From positions 45,575,676-45,639,675 of the forward strand of contig CM049311.1 of assembly GCA_026874595.1 (NCBI GenBank): a DNA stretch of 64,000 nucleotides, written 5' to 3'. A program made the position numbers and the translations under genes. The stretch comes from Sipunculus nudus (taxonomy: Eukaryota > Annelida > Sipuncula > Golfingiida > Sipunculidae). Positions 46,250 through 58,867 of the stretch are shown here, one piece after another. The notes under the pieces are model-generated. The model was not told the origin of the DNA. It saw only the letters and a list, made by a program, of their open reading frames with translations, and ran no database searches. Position 1 is the first letter of the stretch. Each line of letters opens with the position of its first letter.

Positions 46250-48878
46250 TTTTTAGCTCAGCTGACTATAAGTCATCTGAGCTATAGTCGTGGTCCATTG
46301 TCTGTCGTCCGTCCGTCTCTCCGTCCGTCCCTAGATGTGGCACGTTTTGAAACCGTAAGACCTAGGAATCCAAAATTCGGCATAGTGTTAGATGTCACCA
46401 AGATCTCCTACCAAGCCGAAAACTGGGTCTTTGCGACTTTGTTCCTTTGAGAAATTAAGGAAAAACCTCAATTTTTTATTAAAAACCTATTTTCACACTT
46501 CAGGGCTGCCTAATATCAAAACCACTCATCTGTTTTTCCTCATATTTACCATAAATATTACTCTATATAGTTCCTATGTACATGCCTGAAATTATGTCTG
46601 TATTATTTAATTTAAGAAAGTTATGGGCCAGAACATAATGCATTTTGTAAAAAATCAGGAAAGATATTTGATCACTTAACACAAAACTTGTTAAAGCTAT
46701 GGACTTTTTTTCAAGTAATATAACTTTAATTAATCAAGTTAAATTGTATACCCAAAATTAGATCAAAATCTTTTAAATTTTTTAAAATATTAACAAAAAT
46801 AAAAAATTGGTATCTTAAATTTTGCCTAACTTTGACCATGGCACGTTTTTTTCCTGTAAGTACTGTGGATTTAATTTTCTCAACATGTTTTTGTTAGCAT
46901 TTTGTCTGTTAACACCAAAAATTTGAAACCAGTTGATCAAAAACTGTAGATTTTATTCAAGTTTTCAAGCACCATGTAACATATTGTTTACATCAGGCTA
47001 GTGTTATGCAGTTTGCAAGAGCTCAGCTCCCCAGCTTAAGCTCTCAGTTCCTAAAATTTGGCATACAATTAGATGTCTCCAAAATTCCCTACCATGCCAA
47101 GAATTTGGTCACTAGGACTTAATACCTTTGAGATATTAATGAAAAAGTTCATTTTTCAGTTAAAAACCCATTGTTACACTTCAATACTGCCTAATATCAA
47201 AACCACTGATCTGACTTTAATCATATATAATATACATGTTTTTCTATACATTCTCTGTGCACATGCCAGAAATGATGTCAGTATTGCGTAATTGTTTAAA
47301 GTTATGGGCCCAAACATAATGCACTTTGTAAAAAATCAAGAAATATATTTACTCCCTTAACAAGGGGCTTGCTGAAGCTAGAGATTTTTTGTCAGGGATG
47401 TAACATTATTTAATCAAGATTCAATTGAATACCCAAAATTAGTTCTGAATTTTTAAATTTTATAAGTTATTAGTATAAATATAAAATTAGTACCTTAAAT
47501 TTTGCTCAACTTTGTCCATTTCACTTTTGTTTCATGTGAGCTCTGTTTATATAATTTTCATATCATGCATACATAAGGATTTCAGCTTTTTAGTTTAGAA
47601 AGCTGAAAGAAATTGGCCAAAAAATGTAGCTTTTATTAATGTTTTTATGAGACCATGTCAGACCTTGGCTCTCTCCAGCCACTCTTGAGTCACCTGTATG
47701 TTGACCTTGTTGAACTTTCAGCAAATTATGCACGCTTGAGGCGAGGCATATACTGGGGCAGCAAGGCAGCTTATGGCCAGCCACAGTTGATCCAGGTGTC
47801 CAATCCAACTCATCGAGTAGTTTTAACCAACAACATAACAATAAACAATAAATTAATCAATTTTGATTGGTTTTTAATAACAAATTAAAGAAAAATAGAA
47901 AAGGAATTTGTTAGTTTGTAATAATAGGGAATTAACTTGCAGTTACTGATGATATAAGAATCTTGTATCGATGGATAGAATGTCACGTATTCCAAATAAC
48001 ACCATGCAGTCACCTATGGCATTTTTCAGTTCAATTTTAATGATAAAAAATAAATCATATTATTCATTACTAATCATTAGGGATCATATGAAGGAAATTA
48101 ATGATAGACAAAGATGCAGTTGATAATATTAATCTAGATTCCTACTGTGTCTAGTGTGTACATTGATGTGAAATAAGTCCAAAATAAATATATCACATTT
48201 ATTTTTTTTAATATAAATAATAGCCATAAAACCAGGTACTTATGATCATCATTTAAATGTGTGAATTTTGTACATTCTGGATTCTCAACACCATTGTTTG
48301 GTGAAAACTGAATAAATACCAGACATGGTGGGAATACTTTGCAATTGTATTTAAATACGAATATGAATATGTACTCCATTAAAAAATTTCTTGCATAAAG
48401 AATGGGAATTCAGGTAAAAATGAAAGTATATGAATACCAGTGCAAGTACTTTCCAAATGTATTCATGAATGCATTCATGAATATATTCTTTAATATTATT
48501 TTAATAATCATTTCAGTTATATTTCATTTTAAAAATCATACAATTCTCTTATTATTTTTAATAAAAATTATATCTGGGACAATATTTGTAATTTTTTTAA
48601 TAAATAGTTAAACTCTTATATTATATGTTCTGCTTATAAGTTATATGGCCAAGTCAAAATCTGTGTGACAATAGTACTCCATTTGTTAATAAAATAAATG
48701 AAATCAATTCTCTTCTCTGTCTCCTAGGTACTATCAAAATCATACATAAGCTTAACAACAACAACTCATAATACAGCTTATACTTACTACCACACAAAAC
48801 CAGCATGTGCCTCATTTCTAAATCATATTTTTTTATCATATATAACAGCTGAGCGCCGTGACCCATAGGTCCCTTGTT
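46250..48878 (+). mobile_element. family A HINE, long-body subfamily (complete, 2.6 kb)
   Basis: TTTTTAGCTCAGCTGACT head with arm AGTCATCTGAGCT and a GTCCGTCCGTC tract. Two core units begin at 46376 and 47055, then the long body ('cagccacagttgatccagg', 'gaatgcattcatgaatata') and the tail AACAGCTGAGCGCCGTGACC, CATAGGTCCCTTGTT. Collinear with 17182-19803 over its whole length. Confidence 0.85.
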
Positions 48879-49126
48879 TTCAAATAAAATAAAAATTGAA
48901 TATAATAAAAAACGAGATTTTGGACAAGTTCTGATTATGATTTATGTAATATTAATAATAAATTGTCATAAGACTCTTGCTATGTCTAGTGCTTACATTG
49001 ATGTTAAGGTAGTCCAAAGTGAATATAAAAGTTTTATTTTAAATATATAAGTAAGCCTATCTCCTCTTCTAAATCTTATTTTGTTATCATGTATAACAGC
49101 TGAGCGCCGTGACCCATCGGTCCCTT

Positions 49127-49440
49127 GTTATGTTGCATCCCACAGCTTGAAGGCCAGAATTCTATGGTTTGTTATGTTGTATCCCATGGCTTGAGGGTCA
49201 GGGTACTATTGTCTGTTATGTTGTATCCTACAGCTTGAAAGCCAGGATACTACGGTTTGTTATGTTGTGTCCAATGGCTTGAAAGCCAGGATACTATGGT
49301 TTGTTATGTTGTATCCTACAGCTTGAAAGCCAGGATACTATCTTTTGTTATGTTGTGTCCAATGGCTTGAAAGCCAGGATACTATGGTTTGTTATGTTGT
49401 ATCCTACAGCTTGAAAGCCAGGATACTGGTTTGTTATGTT
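49127..49440. repeat. 44-bp minisatellite, seven units
   Basis: Units start GTTATGTTGTATCCTACAGC at 49127, 49171, 49215, 49259, 49303, 49347 and 49391. The period is exactly 44 until a 2 bp loss before the final partial unit. Related units occur at 42263-42308 and 51083-51288. Confidence 0.95.
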
Positions 49441-51072
49441 GTCCCTATTTCTGAGACCTTCAAAGATGCGGTCTTCGCTTAATAAGGCAGATATCGTAAC
49501 CGCTGGACCTGGAATCTTCTAACTTTACATCCAGAGAGGGTTATGAAAAATATGCTTGGAAATCTGGAATTAGGTCTCTGTTACCCATGTTTTTCGAGCT
49601 ATGGAGGTTTGAAGTACCCCCAAGAATAATGGAAAATTTGATACAAAAACTCAAGTATCTGAACAACTAATGCATTGGTCACCATGATTCTTTGCATGGA
49701 TATTGATCATGGAGTGTTTCATCAGTTTCTGCAGGCTAGTGGCAACACCTGTATTTTTTTTATTTTTTACACTTTTTTTCCTCTATTTTTGCAACCTTAA
49801 AAGATGCGGTCATCTGTTATCATGGCACAAATCGTAATGACTGGACCTAGAATCTTCTTTCTTGACATGCAGGAAGGCTCTTGAAAAGTCTCCTAGGAAA
49901 CTTTGAATTAGGTCTCTGTTACCGATATTCTTCGAGCTATGGGGCTTTGTAGTACCCCCCAGAATAATGGAAAATTTGATACAAAAACTCAAGTATCTTA
50001 ACCTAAAGCATTGATCACCATGATTTTTGGTATGGATATTGATCATTGAGTGTTTCATTAGTTTCTGCAGACTAGTGGCACCACCTGTATTTTTTTATCC
50101 TTTACAATTTTTTTTTTCCTCTATTTTTGAGACCTAAAAAGATGCGGTCATCTGATAAAGGGCACAAATAGTAATGACTGGACCTAGAATATATCTTGAC
50201 ATGCATGGAGGCACATGAAAAGTCTCCTATGAGACCTAAAATTAGGTCTCTGTTACCCTAAACCTCAGAGCTATGGGGCTTCGAAGTATCCCCTAGAATA
50301 ATGCAAAATTTGGTACTAAAGCTCAAGTATCTGAACAACTTATGCATGAATCACCATGATTCTTTGTATGGATACTGGTCAAGGAGTGTTTCATTAGTTT
50401 CTGCAGACTTGTGGTGCCACCTGTATTTTTAAATTTTTTTATGTCCATAAAAAGTCTTCTTGGAAACCTGAAATAAGGTCTCTATTACTCATATTCTCCA
50501 AGCTATGGGGCTTATAAACACCCCTCAGAATAATTGAAAATTTGATACTAAAGCACGGCACAAATCATAACCATTTGACCTAGAATCTTTTATTTTGACA
50601 ACAAGGGAGTTCCATGAAAAGTCTTCTTGGAAACCTGAAATTAGGTTTCCATTACCCAAATTCTCCAAGCTATTTGGCTTATAAGCACCCCTCAGAGTAA
50701 ATGAAAATGTGATACCAAAGCAAGGCACAAATCATAACCATTTGACCTGGAATCTTCTTACTTGACATCCTGAGAGTTCCTCAAAGTTCTCCTCACACAC
50801 CTGAATTGAAGTCACTGTGACCTATATTATCTGAGTTACAGGCCATGTTTGAGCACCCCAGAAATAATGCAAAATACACACAAATTACCAGATTTCCCAG
50901 GAACAGCTGGATGGATTGTCATCCAATTTAATATACTTATGGGTCCTGATGAACTTCAGCGTAATATGCATGAACTATGATGCCACCTACATTATCCTAA
51001 TTTGTTTGCTGTGCAAGGACATATTGTCAACATGCCAGTTGACTGAGCGTCATGACCCATGGGTCACTAGTT
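49441..51072 (+). mobile_element. family B HINE, core units plus 3' tail, head missing
   Basis: Core units start at about 49480, 49813 and 50155, with shortened ones at 50555 and 50725. They carry 'aaattaggtctctgttaccc' and 'catgattctttgcatggat'. The end 'gccagttgactgagcgtcat' plus GACCCATGGGTCACTAGTT at 51072 has CTAG in place of CTTG. No head hairpin: the 44-bp array runs straight into the core at 'ttatgttgtccctatttctg'. Confidence 0.7.
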
Positions 51073-51082
51073 TTAAGCCTAA

Positions 51083-51288
51083 CTTTGGCTTGAAGGTCCG
51101 GATACTTTGGTTTGTTATGTTGTATCCCATGGCTTTAGTGTCAGGATTCTTTGGTTTTTTATGTTGTATCCCATGGCTTGAAGGCCAGGATACTATATTT
51201 TTGTTATGTTGTATCCTATGGCTTGAAGGTCAGGATTCTATGGCTTGTTTTGTATCCTACAGCCTGAAGGTCAAGATTCTATGGTTTT
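51083..51288. repeat. 44-bp minisatellite, second array (about 4.5 diverged units)
   Basis: 'ggcttgaaggtccggatact' through repeated 'tatgttgtatcccatggctt' units, more diverged than the array at 49127. The two arrays flank the family B copy, so they were probably one array before B inserted. Confidence 0.85.
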
Positions 51289-51777
51289 ATCACAGTTGTT
51301 TTACAACTGCAACAGGAGCTTCTCAGTCAGATAATTCACAGGAAATTGACAGATTCCTTTCAAATAATATATATGCCTGTATATAGGTCTGCAGTTTAAG
51401 GTAAAAATCATTCATCATTGAGTAGGTTCACAGATTGATAGTGCCACATATATAGTTCTTTTCAGCTCAGCTTCTGTGCTTACCTTTTATCCACTGCCTA
51501 TCTGTCTGTTAGACTCCATCTTAAACCGCTAGGTATACAGATATCAAATTTGGTATTGTTTTACTTGTGGACAAGTTCTCTGACCAAACCTGAAAAGTCA
51601 ATGGAATCTCATTTGTTTAGGTAAAGGTACTAACACCAAGGTTCTACAAAATATTTACAACTCTTCAAACCTTTCTCACATCATAACCTTAAGGCTGAAA
51701 ACCCCCATGTTCATGGTGGTTATTTGGCCTAACTTTTACCCCTTGAAATCAGGGTCCAAAAAATCTGTATTTTATTA
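51289..51777. other. MORC intron; weak family A/B-like head at 51460
   Basis: 'ttttcagctcagcttctgtg' followed by 'ctatctgtctgttagactcc' and 'agatatcaaatttggtattg' resembles an old A/B head and core start; no tail. Confidence 0.35.
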
Positions 51778-53794
51778 TTGTATCCCCAGACAAAGTCGGG
51801 ATACTATGGTTTCACGACGGTCCAGCCGCTGCCGCCGCAGAAAAATCTTGTGAGCGGGATAACTCAAAAAATATTTCACTGATCTTTTTCAAACTTTACA
51901 TTTGTATAGATATAGGTAAGAGGACGAAGCCTATTAAAAATAGGGTCATGACCTTTGCTAGGAGAGTGACCTTGACCTTGAATAGGTCCATTTTTGGGGA
52001 AAATCACAAATTTTGCATGGATTGATCCAAAAATCAATTTGACCGAAGATCTTGCATAGTGTTGTCATGTATTAGAAACTGGTGGTGACACCTAGTATCC
52101 TTTTCTAGTTTTTATGCCTTTTAATACCCCCATAATTGCCACTTGACAGTACTGTGAGCATTATAAGTCAAAAACTAATGGGCAGATTTCTTTCATATTA
52201 TGAACATGAAGAGAGATTGCTTATGGGATGTGGTCTATTTAAATTTAGGTCATGACCTTTACCATGAGAGTGGCCTTGACCTTTAATATTTCCATATTTG
52301 GTGAAAATCACACACCTCTTATGATATCTCTTGTGTTGGTAGCCATATGGATTTCAAACTTGACTTATATATGTCCCATTTAAAAAGGAAGATCCCAATC
52401 GATTTTGGGGTCACAAGGTCAACGTCACAGGACACATCTTTAAAAAGATTGTTGATGCATTTTCAGCCAAATTTTTCATCTCAGACCTTTAATCTAAAAC
52501 ATATAGTTCACCAGCCAATAGAGGAAAACCCCTGTCCATTTTGAGGACACAAGGTAAAAGGTGAAGGTCACAGGAGCCATCTTTCCAAAAATTCATTTCC
52601 TGATGAATACTCCAGCTTGGAATGATACATTGGTATCCAACTTGACTTATATATGGCCCATCAAAAAAAACAAGATTCCTTTTGATTTTGAGGTCATGAG
52701 GTCAAAGGTCAAGGTCACAAGACAAACATCTTTGAAAAGATTGTGGATGCATTTTCAGCCAAACTTTTCTTCTTACTCTTAGGCCTTTTATCTTGCACAT
52801 ATATTTCACCTCCCAACAGAGGAAGACCCTTATTCATTTTTAGGTCACAATGTCAAAGGTGAAGGTCACAGAAGCCACCTGTCCAAAAATTCATTTCCTG
52901 TTGATAACTCCAGCTAGGATCGATAAATGGGTTTCAAACTTGACTTATATTTGTCCATCCATCTTGGAAAGTTTTTTCATAAACCATACAGGTGGAGCTA
53001 CCTACCTTCCTGTTTTTGTAGAATAAATTAATAACCTTTTCTGAGGAGTGATTTGCCCTATTGGCCTGAAAATGTGCATATCCATAGATCTTGGACTCCT
53101 ACATTTTGTACTAAAGACTGGTGGTGCCATCTGCAATAATTTTTGCTTGGCTTCCATTTGTACGTGTGCTTTGGGTGAAAATTGCTCATATATCCGGATT
53201 GGTTTAAGGTATTGGTCTGAAATTTGGCATGTCCATCCATATTTTAAAGTTTTCTCGTAAACCAGACAGATGGCACCACCTACCATCCTGTTTCCGTAAA
53301 ATAAATTAATGCTCTTTTCTGAGGAGTGATTTGCACTATTGGCCTGAAATTGTGTATATCCATTGATCTTAGACCCCTCCATCTTGTACTCAAGACTGAT
53401 GGCACCATTTGCTATCATTTTGCTGTGGTGTCCATCTTTACATGTGCTTTTGGTAAAAATTGCTCATATCTCTGGAGTGGTTCAAGCTATTTATCTTAAA
53501 TTTGTCTATCCATCTTGGAAAATTTTCTTGAAAACCTGATAGGTGGTGCAACCTACATTACTGTTTCTGTAAAATAAATTAATGCTCTTTTCTCAAGAGA
53601 GATCCAACATATTGGCCCCAATATTGGTGGAAAATATTGTTTCTCAAGTTGATAGATGGAAGAAACCATAGTCGCTTGCTATATATCAGTATATGCTGCT
53701 TAAGATGGGGGGGGGGGGGCCTATTCTTAAAGGGGGGGGGGGGGGGGGGATTTATTGTCTGGGATACTATTGCAATGCCAAGAAATATCTAGTT
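51778..53794 (+). mobile_element. family C HINE, complete copy (2.0 kb)
   Basis: 5' end TTGTATCCCCAGACAAAG then CGGGATACTATGG (GTATCCC/GGGATAC hairpin) and a GCCGCCGCCG stretch. Mixed core repeats follow ('ggtcaaaggtcaaggtcac' units of about 220-290 bp, then 'gatttgccctattggcctga' units of about 290 bp), then G runs at 53707-53718 and 53731-53749. The 3' end is TTGTCTGGGATAC, inverse of the 5' GTATCCC(C)AGACAA, then 'tattgcaatgccaagaaat' and ATCTAG at 53792 followed by TT. Confidence 0.82.
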
Positions 53795-54469
53795 TTTTTC
53801 TGGTTATAACTATTAATATACATATACATCTTATATTTTAGGTTATTATGTTTCATCAGATATTTTGTGTAACTTGGAACATTGCATGTTTTTAGCTCAG
53901 CTGACTATAAGTCATCTGAGTTATAGTCGTGGTCCATTGTCTGGATGTCCGTCCGTAAGACTGGCACGTTCCAACACCGTTGGACCTACGAATCTGAAAT
54001 TTGGCTTTCAATTAGATGTCCCCAAAATCTCCTACCATGCCGAAAATTGGGTCAATAGGACTATGTTCCTTCGTAATATTTAGGAAAAACCTCAATTTTT
54101 TATTAGAAATCTATTTTTACACTTCAGGACTGCCTAATACCAAAACCACTCATCTGGTTTTCTTCATATTTACCATGAATATTCCTCTATATAGTTCCTA
54201 TGTAAATGCCAGAAAATAAGTCAGTATTGTTTAATTTAAAAAAGTTATAGGCCTAAACATAATGGACATTGTAAAAAATTCAGGAAGATATTTGGTCACT
54301 TAAGACCAAAAGTGTTAAAGGTAGATATTTTTTTTCAGAAATACAACTTTAATTAATCAAAATTTAATTGTATACCAAAAATTAGATAAAATCTGTTAAA
54401 TTTTTTTAAATATTGGCAAAAATATAAAATTGGTACCTTAAATTTTGCCCAACTTTGGCCACAGCATGT

Positions 54470-56370
54470 TTTTAGCTCAGCTGACTATAAGTCATCTGAG
54501 CTATAGTCGTGGTCCATTGTCCGTCGTCCGTCCGTCTGTCCGTCCGTCCGTCCGTCCGTCCGTCCGTCCGTAGATGTGGCACGTTTTGAAACCGTAAGAC
54601 CTAGGAATCCAAAATTCAGCATAATGTTAGATGTCCCCAAGATCTCCTACCAAGCCAAAAACTGGGTCTTTGCGACTTTGTTCCTTTGAGAAATTAAGGA
54701 AAAACCTCAATTTTTTATTAAAATCCTATTTTCACACTTCAGGACTGCCTAATATCAAAACCACTGATCTGTTTTTCCTCATATTTACCATAAATATTCC
54801 TCTATATAGTTCCTATGTACATGCCAGAAATAAAGTCTGTAAAGTATAAATTCTATAAGTTATGGGCCCAAACATAATGGAATTTGTAAAAAATCAGGAA
54901 AAATAATAACTCACTTAACATGAAACATTTTGAAACTAGAGTCTATTTTATCAAGTATATAACTATGTTTAATTAAGATTCAATTGTTTACCCAAAATTA
55001 GATCTGAATTTTGTAAATTTTTTAAGTTATTAGCATAAAAAAAAAATCAGTACCTTAAATTTTGCCCAACTTTGACCATGGCACGTTTTTTTCCTGTAAG
55101 CACCATTGATTTAATTTTCACAGCATGTAAACATAAATATTTAGTTTGTCTAAATCTGAAATTTGAAAATAAAAGCTTGAAAATTAAGCTAGTTATTGAT
55201 TTTTTTCTGTAGTCACTTGCTTTGATTACAGATGCAGGGTCCCACTCCAGGTCACTGGAAGTCAGCTATGCCAGGGTTTCTGATTTGTTACAGTCACTGG
55301 GGGAGATCCCCTGCTGTGACAGGTGTACAGTTATTCTCATATCACCTCCCCAATCACCCCCCCCCCCCCCCCGGCAAACCCAACCCACCAAGTGTTATGC
55401 AGTAATGATTATTGTTTTCACTGTATCTCCTTAATTGTAATGCTGTTTCCACTCCGATATGCAAAAACTTTCCTTGAAAAAATAATTCAAGGTGTAATCC
55501 AGAAGATGCAATGTTGTGTAATGTAGCATTTTTAAAGAAATCAATTTTCTTTTAAATGATTTTAACAAATATAAATGAACCCATCAGTATGCTTAAATTA
55601 TTATAAATTATGAAGCACATTATGGATAAATGAAGACACAATTAAAAATTGTGAAATCTAAATCAAGTATTAATTTTAGATATTTATTCTTTTACAGATT
55701 TAAAAGATATATTTTTGTGGTAAAAAATAAATAAACATTTGTATGCATGATGTGGTCTTATCTGACAAGATTGAGATTTTATGATAATGCAATTGAGAAT
55801 TATGAATCAACTTTTATATTCAGATATATATGTTATATTGGAAATGTATAGAAATATAAACTTAAATTAGAAAATAATTGATGTGATAAAAAATCAGGAT
55901 TTAATACAAACATTTGTTCATTATTTTCCTGCCTCAGCAGAATTTGAGATCAGGCTTTGTTTGCCCTGTTTTATGTTGTTAATTAGCCATATTTCAACTG
56001 TATACATTTCATAAAAAAAATACATATATATTTAATAATATATATTATACAAAAAAATAGATTCAATTGAACAAATGTGTAAACTACTGAAATGTCAACA
56101 GTTAATCGAAAAAAACAACTAATGATCATGGTAATAGTACAGATCATTTGTTCACAAACTGCTCACATGCTTTAGTTTCAACATTAGGAAACACATGGTC
56201 AGGTCACAAAATATTTTTTGCAACAATTTCTTGCTCATCAATACAAACCAATCATATAAACCAACCATGGCCTTTATTACCTCTTCCTCTTACACTTTAT
56301 CTCCATTAGATATTATTTTTACCTTCAAGGTTAACGTCAGCTGAGCACAGTGACCCATAGGTCCCTTGTT
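54470..56370 (+). mobile_element. family A HINE, inner copy, short-body subfamily
   Basis: Head TTTTTAGCTCAGCTGACT, a GTCCGTCC tract of about nine units (54524-54571) and one core unit. The body has a C run at 55359-55372, then the endonuclease-like 3' module and tail CAGCTGAGCACAGTGACCCA, TAGGTCCCTTGTT. Near-identical to 37311-39229. Confidence 0.87.
56065..56240 (+). pseudogene. endonuclease-like remnant in family A element (frameshifted)
   Basis: Same block as 38915-39193. After EQMCKLLKCQQLIEK an A-run change shifts the frame and brings stops. The later part, with the TWSGHK-equivalent bases, is intact at the nucleotide level. Confidence 0.5.
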
Positions 56371-58867
56371 TCCTGTAAGTACTGTGGATTTAATTTTCAC
56401 AGCATGTACACATAAGGATTTAATCTGTTAAAATCTGAAATTTGAAAATAAAAGCTGCAAAATTAGGCTAGTTATTGAATTTTTTTAGAGGCTCTTGTTG
56501 TATTCCCTTACATTGTCAAGCAGTCCACTTTGATGACTGTAGGTCATTCAGTGCACATCTCTATGCTGTTGGCATAATGTTAGATGTCCCCAAAATCTAC
56601 CATATCGATAATTTGGTCATTAGGACTTCGTTCCTTCGAGATATTAAGGAAAAACCTCTGTTTTCCATTTGAAAAGCCATTGTTACACTTCAAGGCTGCC
56701 TAATATCAAAACCACTGATCTGTTTTTGATCATATTTAGAATTCACATTCTTTCATACATTTTCTATGAACATACCAAAAATTTGGTCAGTATTGGGTAT
56801 TATTTTGAAGTTATGGGCCAAAATATAATGCAATTTTTAAAAAAATCAGGAAATTTATTTACTCACCTAACATGAGAATTGCTGAACCTAGAGACTTTTT
56901 TTCAGGAATATAACTTTATTTAATCAAGATTCAATTGTTTACCAAAATTAGATATGAATTTTGCAAATTTTTCAAGTTATTTGCATAAATAAAAATCAAT
57001 ACCTTAAATTTTGTCCAACTTTGGCACTGTTGATTTAATTTTCACAGCATATATACATAAGGATTTAATCTTTTAAAATCTGAAATTTCAAAGAAATTGA
57101 TTGGAAAGAATAACTTTTATTACCATGTCAAGTGTTGTTTACATCTAGCCCACCTAGTAGTACAGCCTTCACTTGCATTATGTAACACACCCCAGGCAGC
57201 TTGCCTTGGCTAAGCTTTGCCACTATCAGCAGGCTTCCCCTCTGCCCTGCACTCCCCCCCCCCTCCCGATGGTGCATAAACTAGATGAATGTTATTATTT
57301 TCTGTATTTGATTCATTCTTATTCTAGGCTATGCTACATTTTAGATTTTGTATTGTACCACCAGGGTTACAATGATTAAAGTGTACATTTAATTGTGTCC
57401 ACAAAGTGGTGTATTTCTATTAAAGTGTGGATGTTCATCAGATAAGTAATTTCTATACTTAAGAAGAATAAAAACTTCACCAGGTGTGAAATTGACTATT
57501 AATTCCAGTAATAAATTAAAACTGGGATAGTAATTAGCACAATGATATTGTTTGTCCCTCATTCAACCAACAGTGTGTATACTTTATTTGAAAAGATGTT
57601 TTATTTTATCAAATTTACTGAATCTTTTATTTTATTTTGGTGAATAAAATTAAGCATGTACTGAAAACTCCAGTGTGCAAAACTTTTTAATAGTGATTCA
57701 AGGAATATTCTTGTAGATGCCATGTTGTGGCATTATTTTCTTTAAATTCAGTTTAAACATTTATGATTTAAAAATAATAAAATATATGTGTATGCATAAT
57801 ATGACCCAATATGAGCTACACTCTGGATATATGATGATTGCAACTTTTGCAACAATTCTAATATTAAAACTTATAGTTTCAGTTTTTTACTCTGTATATA
57901 TAATGATTGCAATTTTTGCAACAATTCTAATATTTAAACTTATAGTTTCAGTTTTTTTATTAAAAATTTATAAAACCTGTAAATAAAAAAAATGATTCAG
58001 ATAAAAACTTCTTAATGGAAAAAGTGGATATATTTAAAAAAAATAGGCTTATATATAAACTTAAATGCATTATTCCCTTGAAAGTGAAATAAATGTATTA
58101 GTCCATTCTGTCCACTTGCCTGTCCATCTGTAAATTTTCATATGCATCACAGTATCTCAAAACTTTACTGTTTTTCTTCATGACAGTCTTGTCAGAGTAT
58201 TAGTTTGCAATCATATATTTAGAACTTTACTATAAACAAGTAGGAGGGCCCCTTTCCTCTTAGCTTTTCATACTCTTATATAAATGAAAAACATTACAAT
58301 AGATTATTTCTACATCCACCTTAGTGCTGCCCTCACTTTTCCCTTCTCCGAACCCCATCCCAAAATCAGCCTCAGTAAGCAAGAACAAGATGAATCAGAA
58401 TTCAGATATATTCATACTTTAATATTTTGTATAACTATTCATCCATGTACATGCCAGAAATTATGTCATTATTGTGTAGTGGGCACCACAATAATGTACC
58501 TTGTCAAGACTAAAGAGATATTGTGTCATACAGTCACAAATTCATAAATCACTTCATCAGCATTGTTAATCATAACATTATATCTGTCAAATTGAAAGCT
58601 TGCAGACTACCATACACTTTAGATCCTTCAACAAATAGCCTTATCATCATTCTACCACTGCTTATTACTGCTGTCATTGCATTCATATTTGCTCAAATAT
58701 ATCACAATTTTCAACCCCTCCTAAATAAATAAAAATAAACCACTATATTTTACTCTATTAATCCATCAGTCAGGTAATTTCATTTATCATTTACTCACAT
58801 ATTACATTACATTCCTTTATAATAGCCCAACCTGTCCATGATATTCATAAGCTTTCTCGACTCGATA

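Larger units (their letters stand above)
42309..49129 (+). mobile_element. nest of family A/B elements inserted in the 44-bp minisatellite
   Basis: The outer head TTAGCTCAGCTGACT (42309) and outer tail CAGCTGAGCG..CATCGGTCCCTTGTT (ending 49129) are flanked by matching pieces of one 44-bp repeat. The left ends ..ctacagtttgt and the right starts tatgttgcatcccac; joined they give the normal unit wording 'ggtttgttatgttg'. Inside are further heads at 42612, 42753 and 46250 and tails at 45800 and 48878. The nest is 6.8 kb, noncoding, and lies in the 18 kb MORC intron. The outer head's own partner body is hard to trace through the inner copies. Confidence 0.7.

Noticed and set aside
50916-51386. 156-codon plus-strand open frame
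   Set aside because: Spans a family B tail and the second 44-bp array; the repeated PMALVSGFFG/WLEGQD-like wording comes from the minisatellite.
14227-53794. Canonical Helitron1 assignment for families C-G
   Set aside because: The 3' CTAG and hairpin fit, but the 5' ends start TT(A/G) rather than TC and carry inverted subterminal motifs, and measured insertions are in T runs rather than A|T. Helentron-type is the better fit.
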